A DNA stretch of 64,000 bases from GCA-002727615 sp964442655 (GCA_964442655.1 CAYTZM010000008.1:1-64000); one strand, 5' to 3'. Positions 1-9,200 are shown, counted from the first letter of the stretch. Translations and numbers: made by a program. Notes: generated from the letters alone by a model not told the origin.

Positions 1-74
1 AGAAGAATCTTAATATTGTTAAAACAATGTGACAATAATACAACAAGCTTCGTTGTTTTAAAATTTATATTAAT

Positions 75-686
75 TTATCTATTCTTTTCAAAGATATTTA
101 TTCCTGCTGCCCCGTGTATTGGTATGCTTCGCAGCAGTTTAATGTTTTTTTCATTAATTCCGCCTAATGCAATAACGGGCATGGGGAACTTTCTTGCTAA
201 TAAACCTAATTTTATAACTCCTAGGTTATTCTGATGATTATGAGAAGTTGTTTTAAAAACAGGTGAAATAAAAATTAAAGACGCCTTTAAGTTTATAGAT
301 TTTCTTATGTCTTTGAAGCCATGAACAGACACAGAAATAATTTTATTGCCTTGAGGTTTGTTGCTTTTCCATTTTGGAATATGATAGCCATTTATATTTG
401 GAAAAGCAGATTTTTGCCCGGCAATAAAAATTTTTAAATTTTTTCTTTTAGATGTTTTTATTATTATTTTTGTTAAATTATTATTAAATTTTGAAGTATA
501 GTTTCTAATTATTATACCGCTGTTATCAGAAAGCTGGTTAATAGTTTTACTAGGGTTTTTTGTTTTGATATTATCTGTAAGGTACCATATGTGAGGTATT
601 TCACTTATGGTTTTTAATTTAGCTTTCTTTGATTTATTATTGTGAAATATTGATCTAGAAAGATTTTTAAATGTTCTTAGGCTCAT
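75..686 (-). CDS. ThiE/TenI-family thiamine phosphate synthase-like protein
   Basis: A 203-residue protein resembling the ThiE/TenI TIM-barrel family. ThiE joins hydroxymethylpyrimidine diphosphate to thiazole phosphate to make thiamine phosphate; TenI is an aromatase in the same pathway. Visible family marks are SVSVHG (about 118-123), SPVFKTTSH (141-149) and ALGGI (173-177), which sit on the barrel strands that bind phosphate and thiazole. The first 30 residues are basic and not family-like, and the conserved N-terminal half is poorly kept, so I cannot tell ThiE from TenI. It is divergent from yggS with 65 bases between the two starts. No TPP riboswitch is visible. Confidence 0.72.
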   Translation of the reverse strand: MSLRTFKNLSRSIFHNNKSKKAKLKTISEIPHIWYLTDNIKTKNPSKTINQLSDNSGIIIRNYTSKFNNNLTKIIIKTSKRKNLKIFIAGQKSAFPNINGYHIPKWKSNKPQGNKIISVSVHGFKDIRKSINLKASLIFISPVFKTTSHNHQNNLGVIKLGLLARKFPMPVIALGGINEKNIKLLRSIPIHGAAGINIFEKNR

Positions 687-751
687 AATTTTTATTATTG
701 TTATTGATTAGGTATACTATATTAATAACAATATAATCACAGGAAAGACAA

Positions 752-1450
752 ATGTCTTCTAAAACAAAAATTTTTGATAATTTGCAAAGCCTTAAAGAAG
801 AAGTAAAGAGCTGCTGTAAAAGTGCTAATAGAAAAACTAATAGTGTAAAAATTATGGCTGTCTCAAAAAATATTCCCGAAAGCGTTATAATGGAGGCTGT
901 AAAAACAGGACACCAAACGTTTGGAGAAAATAGAGTTCAAGAGGCTTTGAAGAAATGGCCTGCAATAAAAGGCATTTATCCTAAAATAAAATTACATATG
1001 ATTGGTCTATTACAATCTAATAAGGTTAAACAAGCTATCGAAATATTTGATGTAATCGAAACGGTAGATAGAGAAAAAATAGTATTAGAAATTTTAAAAT
1101 ATAAAATAAAAACAAAACAATTACCGGATTTATATGTGCAAATTAATATTGGTGAAGAAAAGCAAAAGAGCGGCTGTTTGCCTCATAAATCTGTAGATTT
1201 TATTAAAGAATGTAATTCGCTTGGCTTAAATATTGCGGGTGTTATGGGGATTGCTCCATTAGGAGAGCCTCCTGCACCGCATTTTGCTTTGTTAAAAAAT
1301 ATTGCTAATGAAGCAGGGGTAAAGAATATAAGCATGGGCATGAGCGGTGATTTTAAGGAAGCTATATATATGGGGGCTACATTAATTAGAGTAGGATCTA
1401 TGGTTTTTGGCAATAGAGAGGCGCAAATATTTGAGGTTAACAATAATTAA
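752..1450 (+). CDS. yggS: YggS-type pyridoxal phosphate homeostasis protein
   Basis: A 232-residue member of the YggS/PROSC/YBL036C family, single-domain fold-type III PLP-binding proteins that buffer cellular PLP and affect amino-acid metabolism without a known reaction. Lys39 in the motif AVSKN is the expected PLP lysine; FGENRVQE and the later GMSGDF and IRVGS segments are standard family motifs, the last two forming the phosphate cup. Length matches the family. The ATG is preceded by AGGAAAG (741-747) at good spacing. The next gene on the same strand begins two bases after its stop, so the two are probably co-transcribed. Confidence 0.95.
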   Translation: MSSKTKIFDNLQSLKEEVKSCCKSANRKTNSVKIMAVSKNIPESVIMEAVKTGHQTFGENRVQEALKKWPAIKGIYPKIKLHMIGLLQSNKVKQAIEIFDVIETVDREKIVLEILKYKIKTKQLPDLYVQINIGEEKQKSGCLPHKSVDFIKECNSLGLNIAGVMGIAPLGEPPAPHFALLKNIANEAGVKNISMGMSGDFKEAIYMGATLIRVGSMVFGNREAQIFEVNNN

Positions 1451-1452
1451 TT

Positions 1453-2130
1453 ATGGCTAATAAAAAATTAAAAGTCATTACACTTGCTGCAGACCTTCTA
1501 GTACAAGAAGCTTTGAAGTCTATAGTTTTGGCGTGCAATTATAAACATATGGCGGTTAATGATTATCGGGACTTAGTAGAAAAAATAAAAATTATTAATG
1601 TGGATATTATTTTAATAGATGAAGACATCTCGTTCGAGGGGCAGAAAGAGAATTATTATAATGTGTTTTCAAAATATAATGAAAGCATACCTGTTATAGT
1701 GGCGGTTAAAGAAGAGCAAAAAAAATTGTTTAATAAAGATATTTTTTCGTATGTTAAAAAACCAATAAATATTTCAATTTTTAAAAAGCTAATGGATCCT
1801 TATAGCGGAGTAAAAGATAAACAAAAAGTAGCTAAAATAAAAATTGGAGAACATGTGTATGATAATCAGTCAAAGGTTTTAAAGCTGACAGATGGGAGGC
1901 ATATTAGGTTTACTGGCATAGAATCATCATTAATATTAATATTTATTAAAAACATTAATGTGTCTTTAAGTCAGAGTTTTTTAATGGAAAATATATGGGG
2001 GTATACTTCTGAAATAGATACCAATACTTTGAAAACGCATATATGGAGATTAAGAAAAAAATTAAACGACAAATCTCTAAATTTTGATTTATTCACTTTA
2101 AATGACGGATATGTTTTTAAAAAAAAGTAA
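1453..2130 (+). CDS. Orphan response regulator-like protein with OmpR-type winged helix
   Basis: A 225-residue protein with a receiver-like N-terminal domain (about 1-120) and an OmpR/PhoB-type winged-helix DNA-binding domain (about 125-225), the latter shown by the pattern LMENIWGY...TNTLKTHIWRLRKKL and the final DGYVFK hairpin. In the receiver, Asp56 (LIDED) and the lysine near 102 are present, but the N-terminal acidic pair that binds magnesium is missing: strand 1 is followed by LAADLL rather than DD. Phosphorylation is therefore doubtful. No histidine kinase lies nearby. It follows yggS by two bases and converges on lolA with a two-base gap. Target genes are unknown. Confidence 0.83.
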   Translation: MANKKLKVITLAADLLVQEALKSIVLACNYKHMAVNDYRDLVEKIKIINVDIILIDEDISFEGQKENYYNVFSKYNESIPVIVAVKEEQKKLFNKDIFSYVKKPINISIFKKLMDPYSGVKDKQKVAKIKIGEHVYDNQSKVLKLTDGRHIRFTGIESSLILIFIKNINVSLSQSFLMENIWGYTSEIDTNTLKTHIWRLRKKLNDKSLNFDLFTLNDGYVFKKK

Positions 2131-2132
2131 TT

Positions 2133-2837
2133 TTATCTATGCTTTGCACGGCGTTTAGCGGGCGGTCTATTAAATGGTCCTTTCCATACGTCTCCTGAAT
2201 CTTGTTCCTGTTTTGAGAGGCTAAAAGCGTCATCATTAATATTATTTTTGTTAATGCTTATTATTGTTTTGATCTTTATGTATGTCTTCTTTTCTTTGTT
2301 ATCTGATATTGTCCAGCCAAGTATTATAAAGGGGTCTAAAGTCGTATGAATTATTATAGGTGATAATTGTAAGTTATTTTTATTTTTTATAAATATTTTG
2401 TAAAATAGATGTTTTTTATTATTCATATCTATTTCTTTTATTTCTTCGACATACCCGGTAATATTTATATCGTTCTGATTATTACTTAAGATAGGGTTAT
2501 TTTTTGTAAAAATTATCCAAGGGCCATCATTTTCAAGACTTGTTCTAAGATTGTCTTTAGCGTTATATAATACTATATAGTTTTTATTTGCAATAATAAT
2601 GGTATTGTTAGGCTCATTATATTCTATTCTAATTTTATCTGGCTTTTTTATTAGCATCCAGCCTTCTATGATTTTTTTGTCATTTGAAGATTGTTGAAAA
2701 ATAAAAGATATATTATTAATTGAAGATAAATATTTTTCTAATTTTTTAGTTTTGTCTTCTAAGTTATTGGCAAAGCCATTAAAATTAACAATTAAGTTAA
2801 AAGTAATTAGTAAAATTAAAAACATTAATTTTTTCAT
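2133..2837 (-). CDS. lolA: Outer-membrane lipoprotein carrier protein LolA
   Basis: A 234-residue periplasmic chaperone of the LolA family, which accepts lipoproteins from LolCDE at the inner membrane and delivers them to the outer membrane. Residues 1-23 form a Sec signal peptide ending near FANN. The mature part has the LolA pattern: an FxQ segment (FIFQQSS), GWMLIKKPDKIRIEY (15 residues of the beta sheet core) and YNEPNNTIIIANK. The C-terminal tail is very basic (RRAKHR). It lies directly downstream of ftsK (16-base gap, same strand), an arrangement frequent in alphaproteobacteria. Confidence 0.88.
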   Translation of the reverse strand: MKKLMFLILLITFNLIVNFNGFANNLEDKTKKLEKYLSSINNISFIFQQSSNDKKIIEGWMLIKKPDKIRIEYNEPNNTIIIANKNYIVLYNAKDNLRTSLENDGPWIIFTKNNPILSNNQNDINITGYVEEIKEIDMNNKKHLFYKIFIKNKNNLQLSPIIIHTTLDPFIILGWTISDNKEKKTYIKIKTIISINKNNINDDAFSLSKQEQDSGDVWKGPFNRPPAKRRAKHR

Positions 2838-2853
2838 AATCTAATACCGAATT

Positions 2854-5106
2854 TTATTTTTGGTCTAGTAACACTTCTCGTTTTCCTGTTTGGTTAGCTG
2901 CAGATATCATATTTTCTGCTTCCATAGCGTCTATTATTCTTGCTGCTCTATTATAACCGATTTGGAGATGTCTTTGTAAGAAACTCGTAGAGGCCTTTTG
3001 CTCTCTTGCAATTAAATCTACGGCTTTATCAAATAGCGGGTCTTGTGCTCGATCTTCGTCTTTAATAAGATGTTCTTCATCTGACTCGTCTGAGGTAATT
3101 TCATATATATAATTTGGAGAACCTAAATTTCTGATATAAGAAGCTACTTTTTCAACTTCAGAATCTGCAACGAAAGGGCCATGAATTCTTTGTACTTGGC
3201 TCGCTGATTCCATAAACAGCATATCTCCTTTTCCTAATAGCTGTTCCGCGCCTTGTTCTCCTAAAATAGTTCTAGAATCAATTTTACTTGTTACTTGAAA
3301 GCTTATTCTTGTTGGCAAATTAGCTTTAATTGTGCCTGTGATTACATCCACAGAAGGTCTTTGTGTTGCAACGATCAGATGAATACCTGCTGCGCGTGCT
3401 TTTTGTGCTAATGCTTGAATTGACATTTCTATTTCTCTTCCTGCTGTTAACATTAAGTCGGCCATCTCATCTATAACAATAACAATATTTGGAAGCATTT
3501 CTGATTCTAATTCATGTTTTTCTGTTTGAGGCTGTCCTGTATTTGGGTCGAACCCAGTCTGAAAGGTCTTTGTTAAAATTTTGCCTTTTTCTATAGATTT
3601 AATAATTTTATTATTATAACTATAAATGCTTCTGACCCCTAGTTGAGACATTAATCGATATCTGTTATTCATTTCTTTTACTGCCCACTTCAAAGCTACT
3701 ATTGCTTTACGAGGTTCAGTGACTACCGGATGCAAAAGATGGGGAATGTCTTCATAAACAGATAGCTCAAGCATTTTAGGGTCTATCATAATAAATTTAA
3801 GTCTTTTAGGGTCTAAAGTATAAAGAAGCGAAAGAATCATTGCATTTACAGCAACTGATTTTCCAGATCCTGTTGTTCCAGCTACTAGTAAGTGAGGCAT
3901 TTTAGATAGGTCTGTTATTATTGGGCTTCCGGCGATATCTCTACCTAAGGCTAAAGGAAGTTCATAATTTTCTTCAAAAGCTTTAGAGCTAATTATTTCT
4001 CTTAAATAAACAGTTTCTCTATCTTCATTTGGAAGTTCTATTCCTATAGCATTTCTTCCTGGAACAATGGCTACTCTAGTAGAGGTGGCGCTCATAGATC
4101 GAGCTATATCATCTGCGAGCCCTATTACTCTGCTGGATCTAACGCCAGGCGCAGGTTCTAATTCATATCGAGTTACAACAGGACCAGATTGGATTCTTCC
4201 TATTTCTCCTCTAATGCCAAAATCATCTAACACGCTTTCTAACATTCGTGCCGTATTATCTAGATGTTCATCATTGTTTTTGAATTCTTTTTTAATTTTT
4301 GGTTCTTCTAATAAGTCTAAATGAGGCAATTTAAATGAAATATTTTCATTAATAGCTAGGTTTAATTCTTTTTGTCTTTCTTTTTCTTCTCTATTTCCTA
4401 AGTAAGGTTTTCTTCTTTTAGATATATTTTTTTTTGTGAAAGGTATTTTTGATTTTTGATTTTTAAAAAGAGTTATTTTAAAATTACTAAAGATTACTGT
4501 GAATAATTTTATTAAAATTAATTTAAATGTCTTAAAAGTTATTCTGATTATATCAGAATAAATTTTAAACTTTATCCCTAAAGCATGAACGTATAAAAGA
4601 ATACCAAATAATAATAAACTTGTGCCTACAATATTATAATCACTTTTTATGTTTGTCTGCGCCTCTAACGCTAAAAATAAATTAGATAATAATAAACTAA
4701 TTTGTCCGCCATTAAAGGATAGGTTTTTTAAAGCTGCACATATAATTATAATGCTTGAAGCAAAAATTATAAATCTAAGTATTAAATTTTGAATAATTCT
4801 TTTATTTAATAATTGATATCCAATTAATAAGGGTGTAATTGGAATAACCCAGCTAAATAAACCAAGCCAATACGTAAGAACACCATTTAACCAAGAACCT
4901 AAGTAAGCATACCAATTCACATTTTCTTTTAAAACAGAGATATATGGGTTTCCATAATCTTCATAATTAAAATAATATAAGGAAGATAATAAATAAAGCG
5001 CAAATAAAATAAGAAAAATACCTATTAATTGTAGGAATTTTATTGTTAGCCAAGAAAGCTCTTTTTTATCTTCTTTAGAAGAATTATTTTTAATGTTTTT
5101 TAACAT
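2854..5106 (-). CDS. ftsK: DNA translocase FtsK
   Basis: A 750-residue FtsK/SpoIIIE DNA pump that clears chromosome termini from the closing septum and activates XerCD at dif. Four membrane segments occupy roughly residues 22-180, followed by a short basic linker (much shorter than the E. coli one) and the RecA-like motor with Walker A GTTGSGKS (near 411) and Walker B IVIDEMADL (near 542). The last 65 residues are the gamma winged helix that reads KOPS sequences (pattern STSFLQRHLQIGYNRAARI). It is preceded by dapC by four bases and followed by lolA, all on the minus strand. Confidence 0.97.
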   Translation of the reverse strand: MLKNIKNNSSKEDKKELSWLTIKFLQLIGIFLILFALYLLSSLYYFNYEDYGNPYISVLKENVNWYAYLGSWLNGVLTYWLGLFSWVIPITPLLIGYQLLNKRIIQNLILRFIIFASSIIIICAALKNLSFNGGQISLLLSNLFLALEAQTNIKSDYNIVGTSLLLFGILLYVHALGIKFKIYSDIIRITFKTFKLILIKLFTVIFSNFKITLFKNQKSKIPFTKKNISKRRKPYLGNREEKERQKELNLAINENISFKLPHLDLLEEPKIKKEFKNNDEHLDNTARMLESVLDDFGIRGEIGRIQSGPVVTRYELEPAPGVRSSRVIGLADDIARSMSATSTRVAIVPGRNAIGIELPNEDRETVYLREIISSKAFEENYELPLALGRDIAGSPIITDLSKMPHLLVAGTTGSGKSVAVNAMILSLLYTLDPKRLKFIMIDPKMLELSVYEDIPHLLHPVVTEPRKAIVALKWAVKEMNNRYRLMSQLGVRSIYSYNNKIIKSIEKGKILTKTFQTGFDPNTGQPQTEKHELESEMLPNIVIVIDEMADLMLTAGREIEMSIQALAQKARAAGIHLIVATQRPSVDVITGTIKANLPTRISFQVTSKIDSRTILGEQGAEQLLGKGDMLFMESASQVQRIHGPFVADSEVEKVASYIRNLGSPNYIYEITSDESDEEHLIKDEDRAQDPLFDKAVDLIAREQKASTSFLQRHLQIGYNRAARIIDAMEAENMISAANQTGKREVLLDQK

Positions 5107-5110
5107 TATA

Positions 5111-6322
5111 TTATGTCTTATCTAGCAAAGTATAAATTTTTTGAAGCGCAAATTTCGTTTCTTTTATATTTGTAACTAATGCAACACGAATATATTTTTT
5201 TGAATTTTTTAAAGTTGATAAATATGCTCCAGGCATAACTTTAATTCCTTTTTTATGCCATAATAATTTGGCTATTTTTTCTCCGTTTCCAACATTAAGC
5301 CATAAATAAAAACCGCCATTTGGCACATAAAAATCAAATTTTTTTCCAAATATGCTTTTTGCAATTTCAAATTTTTTTTTATATTTTAATCTATTTTTTT
5401 GTGCATGTATGTCATCATTCCATAAGGCTGCTGCAGCTTCTTGAATAGGGATTGGCTGTTGTCCTGCACAATATTGGCGGAGTTTTTTGTATTCATAAAT
5501 TATTTTTTCATCTCCGACTGCGAATCCAGACCTAAACCCAGGAACATTTGATCTTTTTGATAAAGAGTGAAAACTAATGATATTATTTATATTGGTTTTT
5601 AGTTTTACACATGCTTCTAAGGGCCCAATAGGAGGTTTATCGGTGTAAATATCCGTATAGCATTCATCTACTACTAATGTAGCTTTAATTTTTCTTGTAA
5701 GAAGAATTAAATTATTCCAATCATCTAAACTTAATGATGTCCCTTCTGGGTTTGAAGGGGAACAAATATAAATAATAGATGTTCGTTTTAAAATTTGGGT
5801 GTTTACTGAATTAAAATTTGGAATATATTTGTTGCTTTTTAAGGATTCTACAAAAATGGGTTGAGCCCTACTTATTCTCGCTGCTCCAGCGTAAACTTGA
5901 TAAAAAGGTTCAGGAATTAGTATTGCTGGTTGTTTATTGTTTTTTAAATTTGGGTTTATTGCTAAGGCAATATTAAAAAGCCCTTCTCTAGTGCCCGCTA
6001 CTTGGACAATATTCTTATTTTCATTAATATATTTGGCAGGAAGGTTAAACCTTCTACATAACCATTTTATGCAGGCGTTATTTAATTTACTTGTGCCTAA
6101 AGTTGGGGGATATTTTTCCCATTTAGAATAATTTTTATTTATAATTTCTTTTATAAAAGAAGGAGGTTTGTGCCGAGGCTCTCCAATTGATAGTATTGTT
6201 GTTTTTTTATTTTTAGGTATGTTAATATCTTTAAGTAAATTGTTTAGTCTTTGAAAAGGATATTCTTTTAATAGCCCTAAATTTTCATTTGATGTGAATC
6301 TTTTAAAATCTTTGTGAGTCAT
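5111..6322 (-). CDS. dapC: Succinyldiaminopimelate aminotransferase-type class I aminotransferase
   Basis: A fold-type I PLP aminotransferase of about 403 residues, closest in pattern to DapC, which transaminates N-succinyl-2-amino-6-oxopimelate in lysine and peptidoglycan precursor synthesis. The PLP lysine lies in HSLSKRSN (near 255), followed by GFRSGF with the phosphate-binding arginine; the ICSPSNPEG motif and VVDECY are typical. A TTG six bases upstream (6328) is also in frame, but I prefer the ATG at 6322; neither has a good Shine-Dalgarno. Other succinylase-pathway genes, dapE and dapD, are elsewhere in the window, which supports the DapC assignment. It ends four bases before ftsK. 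Confidence 0.85.
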   Translation of the reverse strand: MTHKDFKRFTSNENLGLLKEYPFQRLNNLLKDINIPKNKKTTILSIGEPRHKPPSFIKEIINKNYSKWEKYPPTLGTSKLNNACIKWLCRRFNLPAKYINENKNIVQVAGTREGLFNIALAINPNLKNNKQPAILIPEPFYQVYAGAARISRAQPIFVESLKSNKYIPNFNSVNTQILKRTSIIYICSPSNPEGTSLSLDDWNNLILLTRKIKATLVVDECYTDIYTDKPPIGPLEACVKLKTNINNIISFHSLSKRSNVPGFRSGFAVGDEKIIYEYKKLRQYCAGQQPIPIQEAAAALWNDDIHAQKNRLKYKKKFEIAKSIFGKKFDFYVPNGGFYLWLNVGNGEKIAKLLWHKKGIKVMPGAYLSTLKNSKKYIRVALVTNIKETKFALQKIYTLLDKT

Positions 6323-6430
6323 GAGCAAAATTTTTTAATTAAATATACACCTACTATTATATCTGTCTATTTTAATATGACCTAATATTCATTCATATTA
6401 ATAAATGTTTATAATAGTTTGTTTTATAAT

Positions 6431-6470
6431 TTGTTGTTTTTTTAATAATTTAGTATAAAATTGTATACTA
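6431..6470 (+). promoter_or_regulatory. Candidate amtB promoter with overlapping dyad
   Basis: In the 214-base gap before amtB there is a TTGTTG hexamer (6431-6436), a 17-base spacer and TATAAA (6454-6459), a plausible sigma-70-type promoter. An inverted repeat overlaps the -10 region: TAGTATA (6451-6457) and TATACTA (6464-6470) with a six-base spacer. A dyad placed there would suit a repressor or activator site. The sequence does not match the sigma-54 GG...GC pattern. The rest of the gap (6329-6430, 6471-6530) shows nothing recognisable apart from the amtB ribosome binding site GGGGGA (about 6534-6539). Confidence 0.45.
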
Positions 6471-6542
6471 TTTATACACAATAAAATTTTATTGATTGTT
6501 TTTTAATCGTTCGAAAGGATAAATTTAAAGATAGGGGGAATT

Positions 6543-7748
6543 ATGGTTGGTTCAGATACGGCATGGATATTAACGTCTACTGCCTTAGTACTTTTTATGA
6601 CTCTACCAGGTTTAGCGCTTTTTTATGGAGGGCTTGTTAGGGCTAATAATCTTATATCTGTTTTAGTTCAGTGTTTTTCTATAGCATGTTTGGCATCTAT
6701 AGTGTGGCTAGTATGTGGATATAGTTTGTCATTTTCAGGAGACGGGATGTATATAGGAGATTTATCAAAAATCTTTATGAAAGGAATTTCAACTTCTTCA
6801 GAGTCTGGAAATCTTCCTGAGGATGTGTTTTTTATGTTTCAGATGACATTCGCAATTATAACTCCAGCTTTAATTGTTGGGGCTTATGTGGAAAGAATAA
6901 AGTTTTCAGCAGTGTTATGGATTTCAGGTTTATGGTTAGTAGCTGTTTATGCGCCCGTTACACACTGGGTTTGGGGTGGCGGATGGCTTGCCCAAATGGG
7001 GATCCAAGATTTTGCTGGAGGTTTAGTGGTTCATTTAAATTGTGGTATTGCAGCTTTAGTTATAGCTAAAATGTTAGGGTCTAGAAAAGGTTTTCCTGAT
7101 GATGTTAAGCCTCCTCATAATCCAGCTATAGTTTTTGTTGGTGCGGCAATGCTTTGGGTTGGATGGTACGGTTTCAATGGAGGTTCTGCATTAGCAGCAG
7201 ACGGAGCTGCAGGTATGGCTATAACAGTAACTCATATATCAGCAGCGGTTGCTACTTTAACATGGATGGGGATAGAATGGTATTCTCATGGAAAGCCAAC
7301 TCTAGTTGGGGCAGCAACGGGAGCAATTGCAGGCTTAGCAAGTATTACTCCTGCATCTGGCTTTGTCGGTCCTATAGGAGGTATTATTATTGGTCTGCTT
7401 TCAGGGGTTATTTGTTATAAAATGGTAGGAGTAATTAAAAATCAATGGAAAATTGATGATGCTCTGGATGTCATGGCCGTACATGGAATTGGTGGGATAT
7501 TAGGTGTTTTGCTTACAGCACCGTTAGGCGCTTCACAATTTGGAGGCTTAGGATTATCAGAGGTGACTATAGGACAACAATTTATTACTCAGTTGATAGG
7601 TGTAATTGCTGTTGGCGTTTGGTGTTTCGTTGCAACTTGGATAATTGCTATGATTGTTAAACAAACTATAGGTTTAAGAGTTACAGATGACCAAGAAACT
7701 GAAGGTCTGGACACTTCACTTCACGGGGAAAAAGGAGTAAATTCATAA
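6543..7748 (+). CDS. amtB: Ammonium transporter AmtB
   Basis: A 401-residue Amt/Rh-family channel that conducts ammonium across the inner membrane. It has eleven predicted hydrophobic segments; the pore twin histidines are His164 (GGLVVHLN) and His314 (MAVHGIGG), and LALFYGGLVR at the N-terminus and APVTHWVWGGGW are family signatures. No signal peptide precedes the first membrane segment, unlike E. coli AmtB, which is common in alphaproteobacteria. A strong GGGGGA ribosome binding site precedes the ATG. The usual partner glnK is not adjacent: the upstream neighbour is dapC on the other strand and the downstream one a convergent amidase. Confidence 0.97.
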   Translation: MVGSDTAWILTSTALVLFMTLPGLALFYGGLVRANNLISVLVQCFSIACLASIVWLVCGYSLSFSGDGMYIGDLSKIFMKGISTSSESGNLPEDVFFMFQMTFAIITPALIVGAYVERIKFSAVLWISGLWLVAVYAPVTHWVWGGGWLAQMGIQDFAGGLVVHLNCGIAALVIAKMLGSRKGFPDDVKPPHNPAIVFVGAAMLWVGWYGFNGGSALAADGAAGMAITVTHISAAVATLTWMGIEWYSHGKPTLVGAATGAIAGLASITPASGFVGPIGGIIIGLLSGVICYKMVGVIKNQWKIDDALDVMAVHGIGGILGVLLTAPLGASQFGGLGLSEVTIGQQFITQLIGVIAVGVWCFVATWIIAMIVKQTIGLRVTDDQETEGLDTSLHGEKGVNS

Positions 7749-7759
7749 TATTTTGTAAA

Positions 7760-7793
7760 GAATAAGGAGCAATTTTTTGCTCCTTATTCTTTT
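7760..7793 (+). terminator. Intrinsic terminator after amtB
   Basis: A perfect 13-base-pair stem (7760-7772 with 7777-7789) with a TTTT loop and a short T tail on the plus strand follows amtB by 11 bases. The stem overlaps the stop codon of the convergent amidase gene (7784-7786). On the minus strand the hairpin lies at the end of the amidase but the U tract is weaker, so it may act in both directions with unequal efficiency. This is the only textbook intrinsic terminator I found at a convergent junction here. Confidence 0.88.
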
Positions 7794-9145
7794 ATAATTT
7801 TGTATATACTTTCTGCTAAATTTATTAATTTTTTATCTTTGCCAAGAGGCATGCATAACATGATTCCAACAGGAAGATCTTCCGGACATGGTAGAGTAAT
7901 TGCACACAAGCGCAGAGAATTGGCAATTCTTGTATTTCTTAATGCTAATTTATTATATTTATCATAAATATTTTCATTGTTTGCTAATAGGCTTATTGGA
8001 GGAGGTAATATAGGAACAGAGGGCATTAAAATTGCATCATATTTGTTTATAGAGGAATGTAATTTAATAGAAAAGCTTTCTTCAGCATCTTTTATAGATT
8101 TTATAATGCTGTTTTGCATTGTTTTCCCCATCAACATTCTGTTTAGAACATTTTTGTCCATTAGTTTGTTATTTGATTCTATTAAAGCTTTCCATTCTGT
8201 ATACGCTTCAAAAACTGTAGTTCCTCCATAATATTCAGACAATATTTTATGCATTTCTTCTATTTCAAAAACTTCTTTTTCAATTATGTGTATTCCTGTT
8301 TTAGATAATTTTTTGATTACTTTTTCAGAAGACTTTTGAACTTCAATATCGCAATCTTTCCAGGGCATTCCTCGAACCACGAGTATATTAGTATTGTTTA
8401 AATCTATTTCATTAAATTCAAAATAAGGTTGGTTTGATAATATGGAAAATAAAACACTTGTATCTCTAACGTTTTTAGTGAGAGGGCCAACCGTATCATA
8501 TGAAGAAGCGAGAGGCAGAACTCCATCAAGAGAAATCCTTCCATAAGATGTTTTTAATCCAATTAATTTGTTCCAAGCTGCTGGTATGCGAACAGAACCT
8601 CCTGTATCTGTTCCAAAACTTGCAGCACATAAACCGTTGGCTAGAGCTACTGCAGATCCAGAAGAAGATCCTCCTGGAGCACGAGGTTGATCTTTCATAA
8701 TTGCATTTTCAGGTGTAATGAAATTGCTATTTGTGCCAATGCCACCTAAAGCAAATTCTACAGTAGAAGTTTTTCCTAATTGTATTAGTCCTGCTTTTTT
8801 AGCTAAAGACACAACATAAGCATCGTTTTTAGCAGGTTTATTGTTTTCTAATAATTTAGAACCTCCTACAGTAATTATACCCTTGAAATCATAAAGATCT
8901 TTCCAAGCAACAGGCACTCCATCTAAAGGGCTTAATGGACTCTCTTCTAGTAATCTTTTTTTTGAATTTTGAGCTTCTGCTAGAGCTCTTTCTTTAGTTA
9001 GTATTGTATATGGACTAGGTTCTGAAAAAGAATTAATTTCATCATAATAAAAATTAACTAAATCAATAGGACATAATTTTTTTTTATGCATAAGTTGTGC
9101 TAATTCATGAGCAGACAATGATTTTAAATTTTTGGATATTTGCAT
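7784..9145 (-). CDS. Amidase signature-family hydrolase
   Basis: A 453-residue amidase-signature enzyme. The Ser-cisSer-Lys triad is visible: Lys82 (AWKDL), the cis-serine in GGSSSGSA (about 158-165) and the nucleophile Ser184 in GTDTGGSVRIP. The family includes GatA, which amidates mis-acylated tRNA, and many free amidases hydrolysing small amides. It lacks gatB/gatC neighbours and the C-terminal part is shorter than GatA, so a stand-alone amidase (substrate unknown) is more likely. It is transcribed toward amtB and shares its last bases with that gene's terminator; it is divergent from the UbiH-type gene. Confidence 0.85.
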   Translation of the reverse strand: MQISKNLKSLSAHELAQLMHKKKLCPIDLVNFYYDEINSFSEPSPYTILTKERALAEAQNSKKRLLEESPLSPLDGVPVAWKDLYDFKGIITVGGSKLLENNKPAKNDAYVVSLAKKAGLIQLGKTSTVEFALGGIGTNSNFITPENAIMKDQPRAPGGSSSGSAVALANGLCAASFGTDTGGSVRIPAAWNKLIGLKTSYGRISLDGVLPLASSYDTVGPLTKNVRDTSVLFSILSNQPYFEFNEIDLNNTNILVVRGMPWKDCDIEVQKSSEKVIKKLSKTGIHIIEKEVFEIEEMHKILSEYYGGTTVFEAYTEWKALIESNNKLMDKNVLNRMLMGKTMQNSIIKSIKDAEESFSIKLHSSINKYDAILMPSVPILPPPISLLANNENIYDKYNKLALRNTRIANSLRLCAITLPCPEDLPVGIMLCMPLGKDKKLINLAESIYKIIKE

Positions 9146-9200
9146 ACTTTATTCTGCCATAGTATTTATGTTGTATAAACTATTTTTTAAGGAAAAAAGT

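Noticed and set aside
1..74. Weak hairpin ACAAC/GTTGT with a short T tail near the left edge.
   Set aside because: Only five base pairs; too weak to call a terminator, and the upstream gene is outside the window.
687..751. TPP riboswitch ahead of the ThiE-like gene.
   Set aside because: The 65-base gap is too short and lacks the conserved CTGAGA/ACCTGA-type elements on either strand.
7154..7420. An 88-codon frame inside amtB on the same strand.
   Set aside because: Out-of-frame shadow of amtB; aromatic- and serine-rich nonsense sequence.
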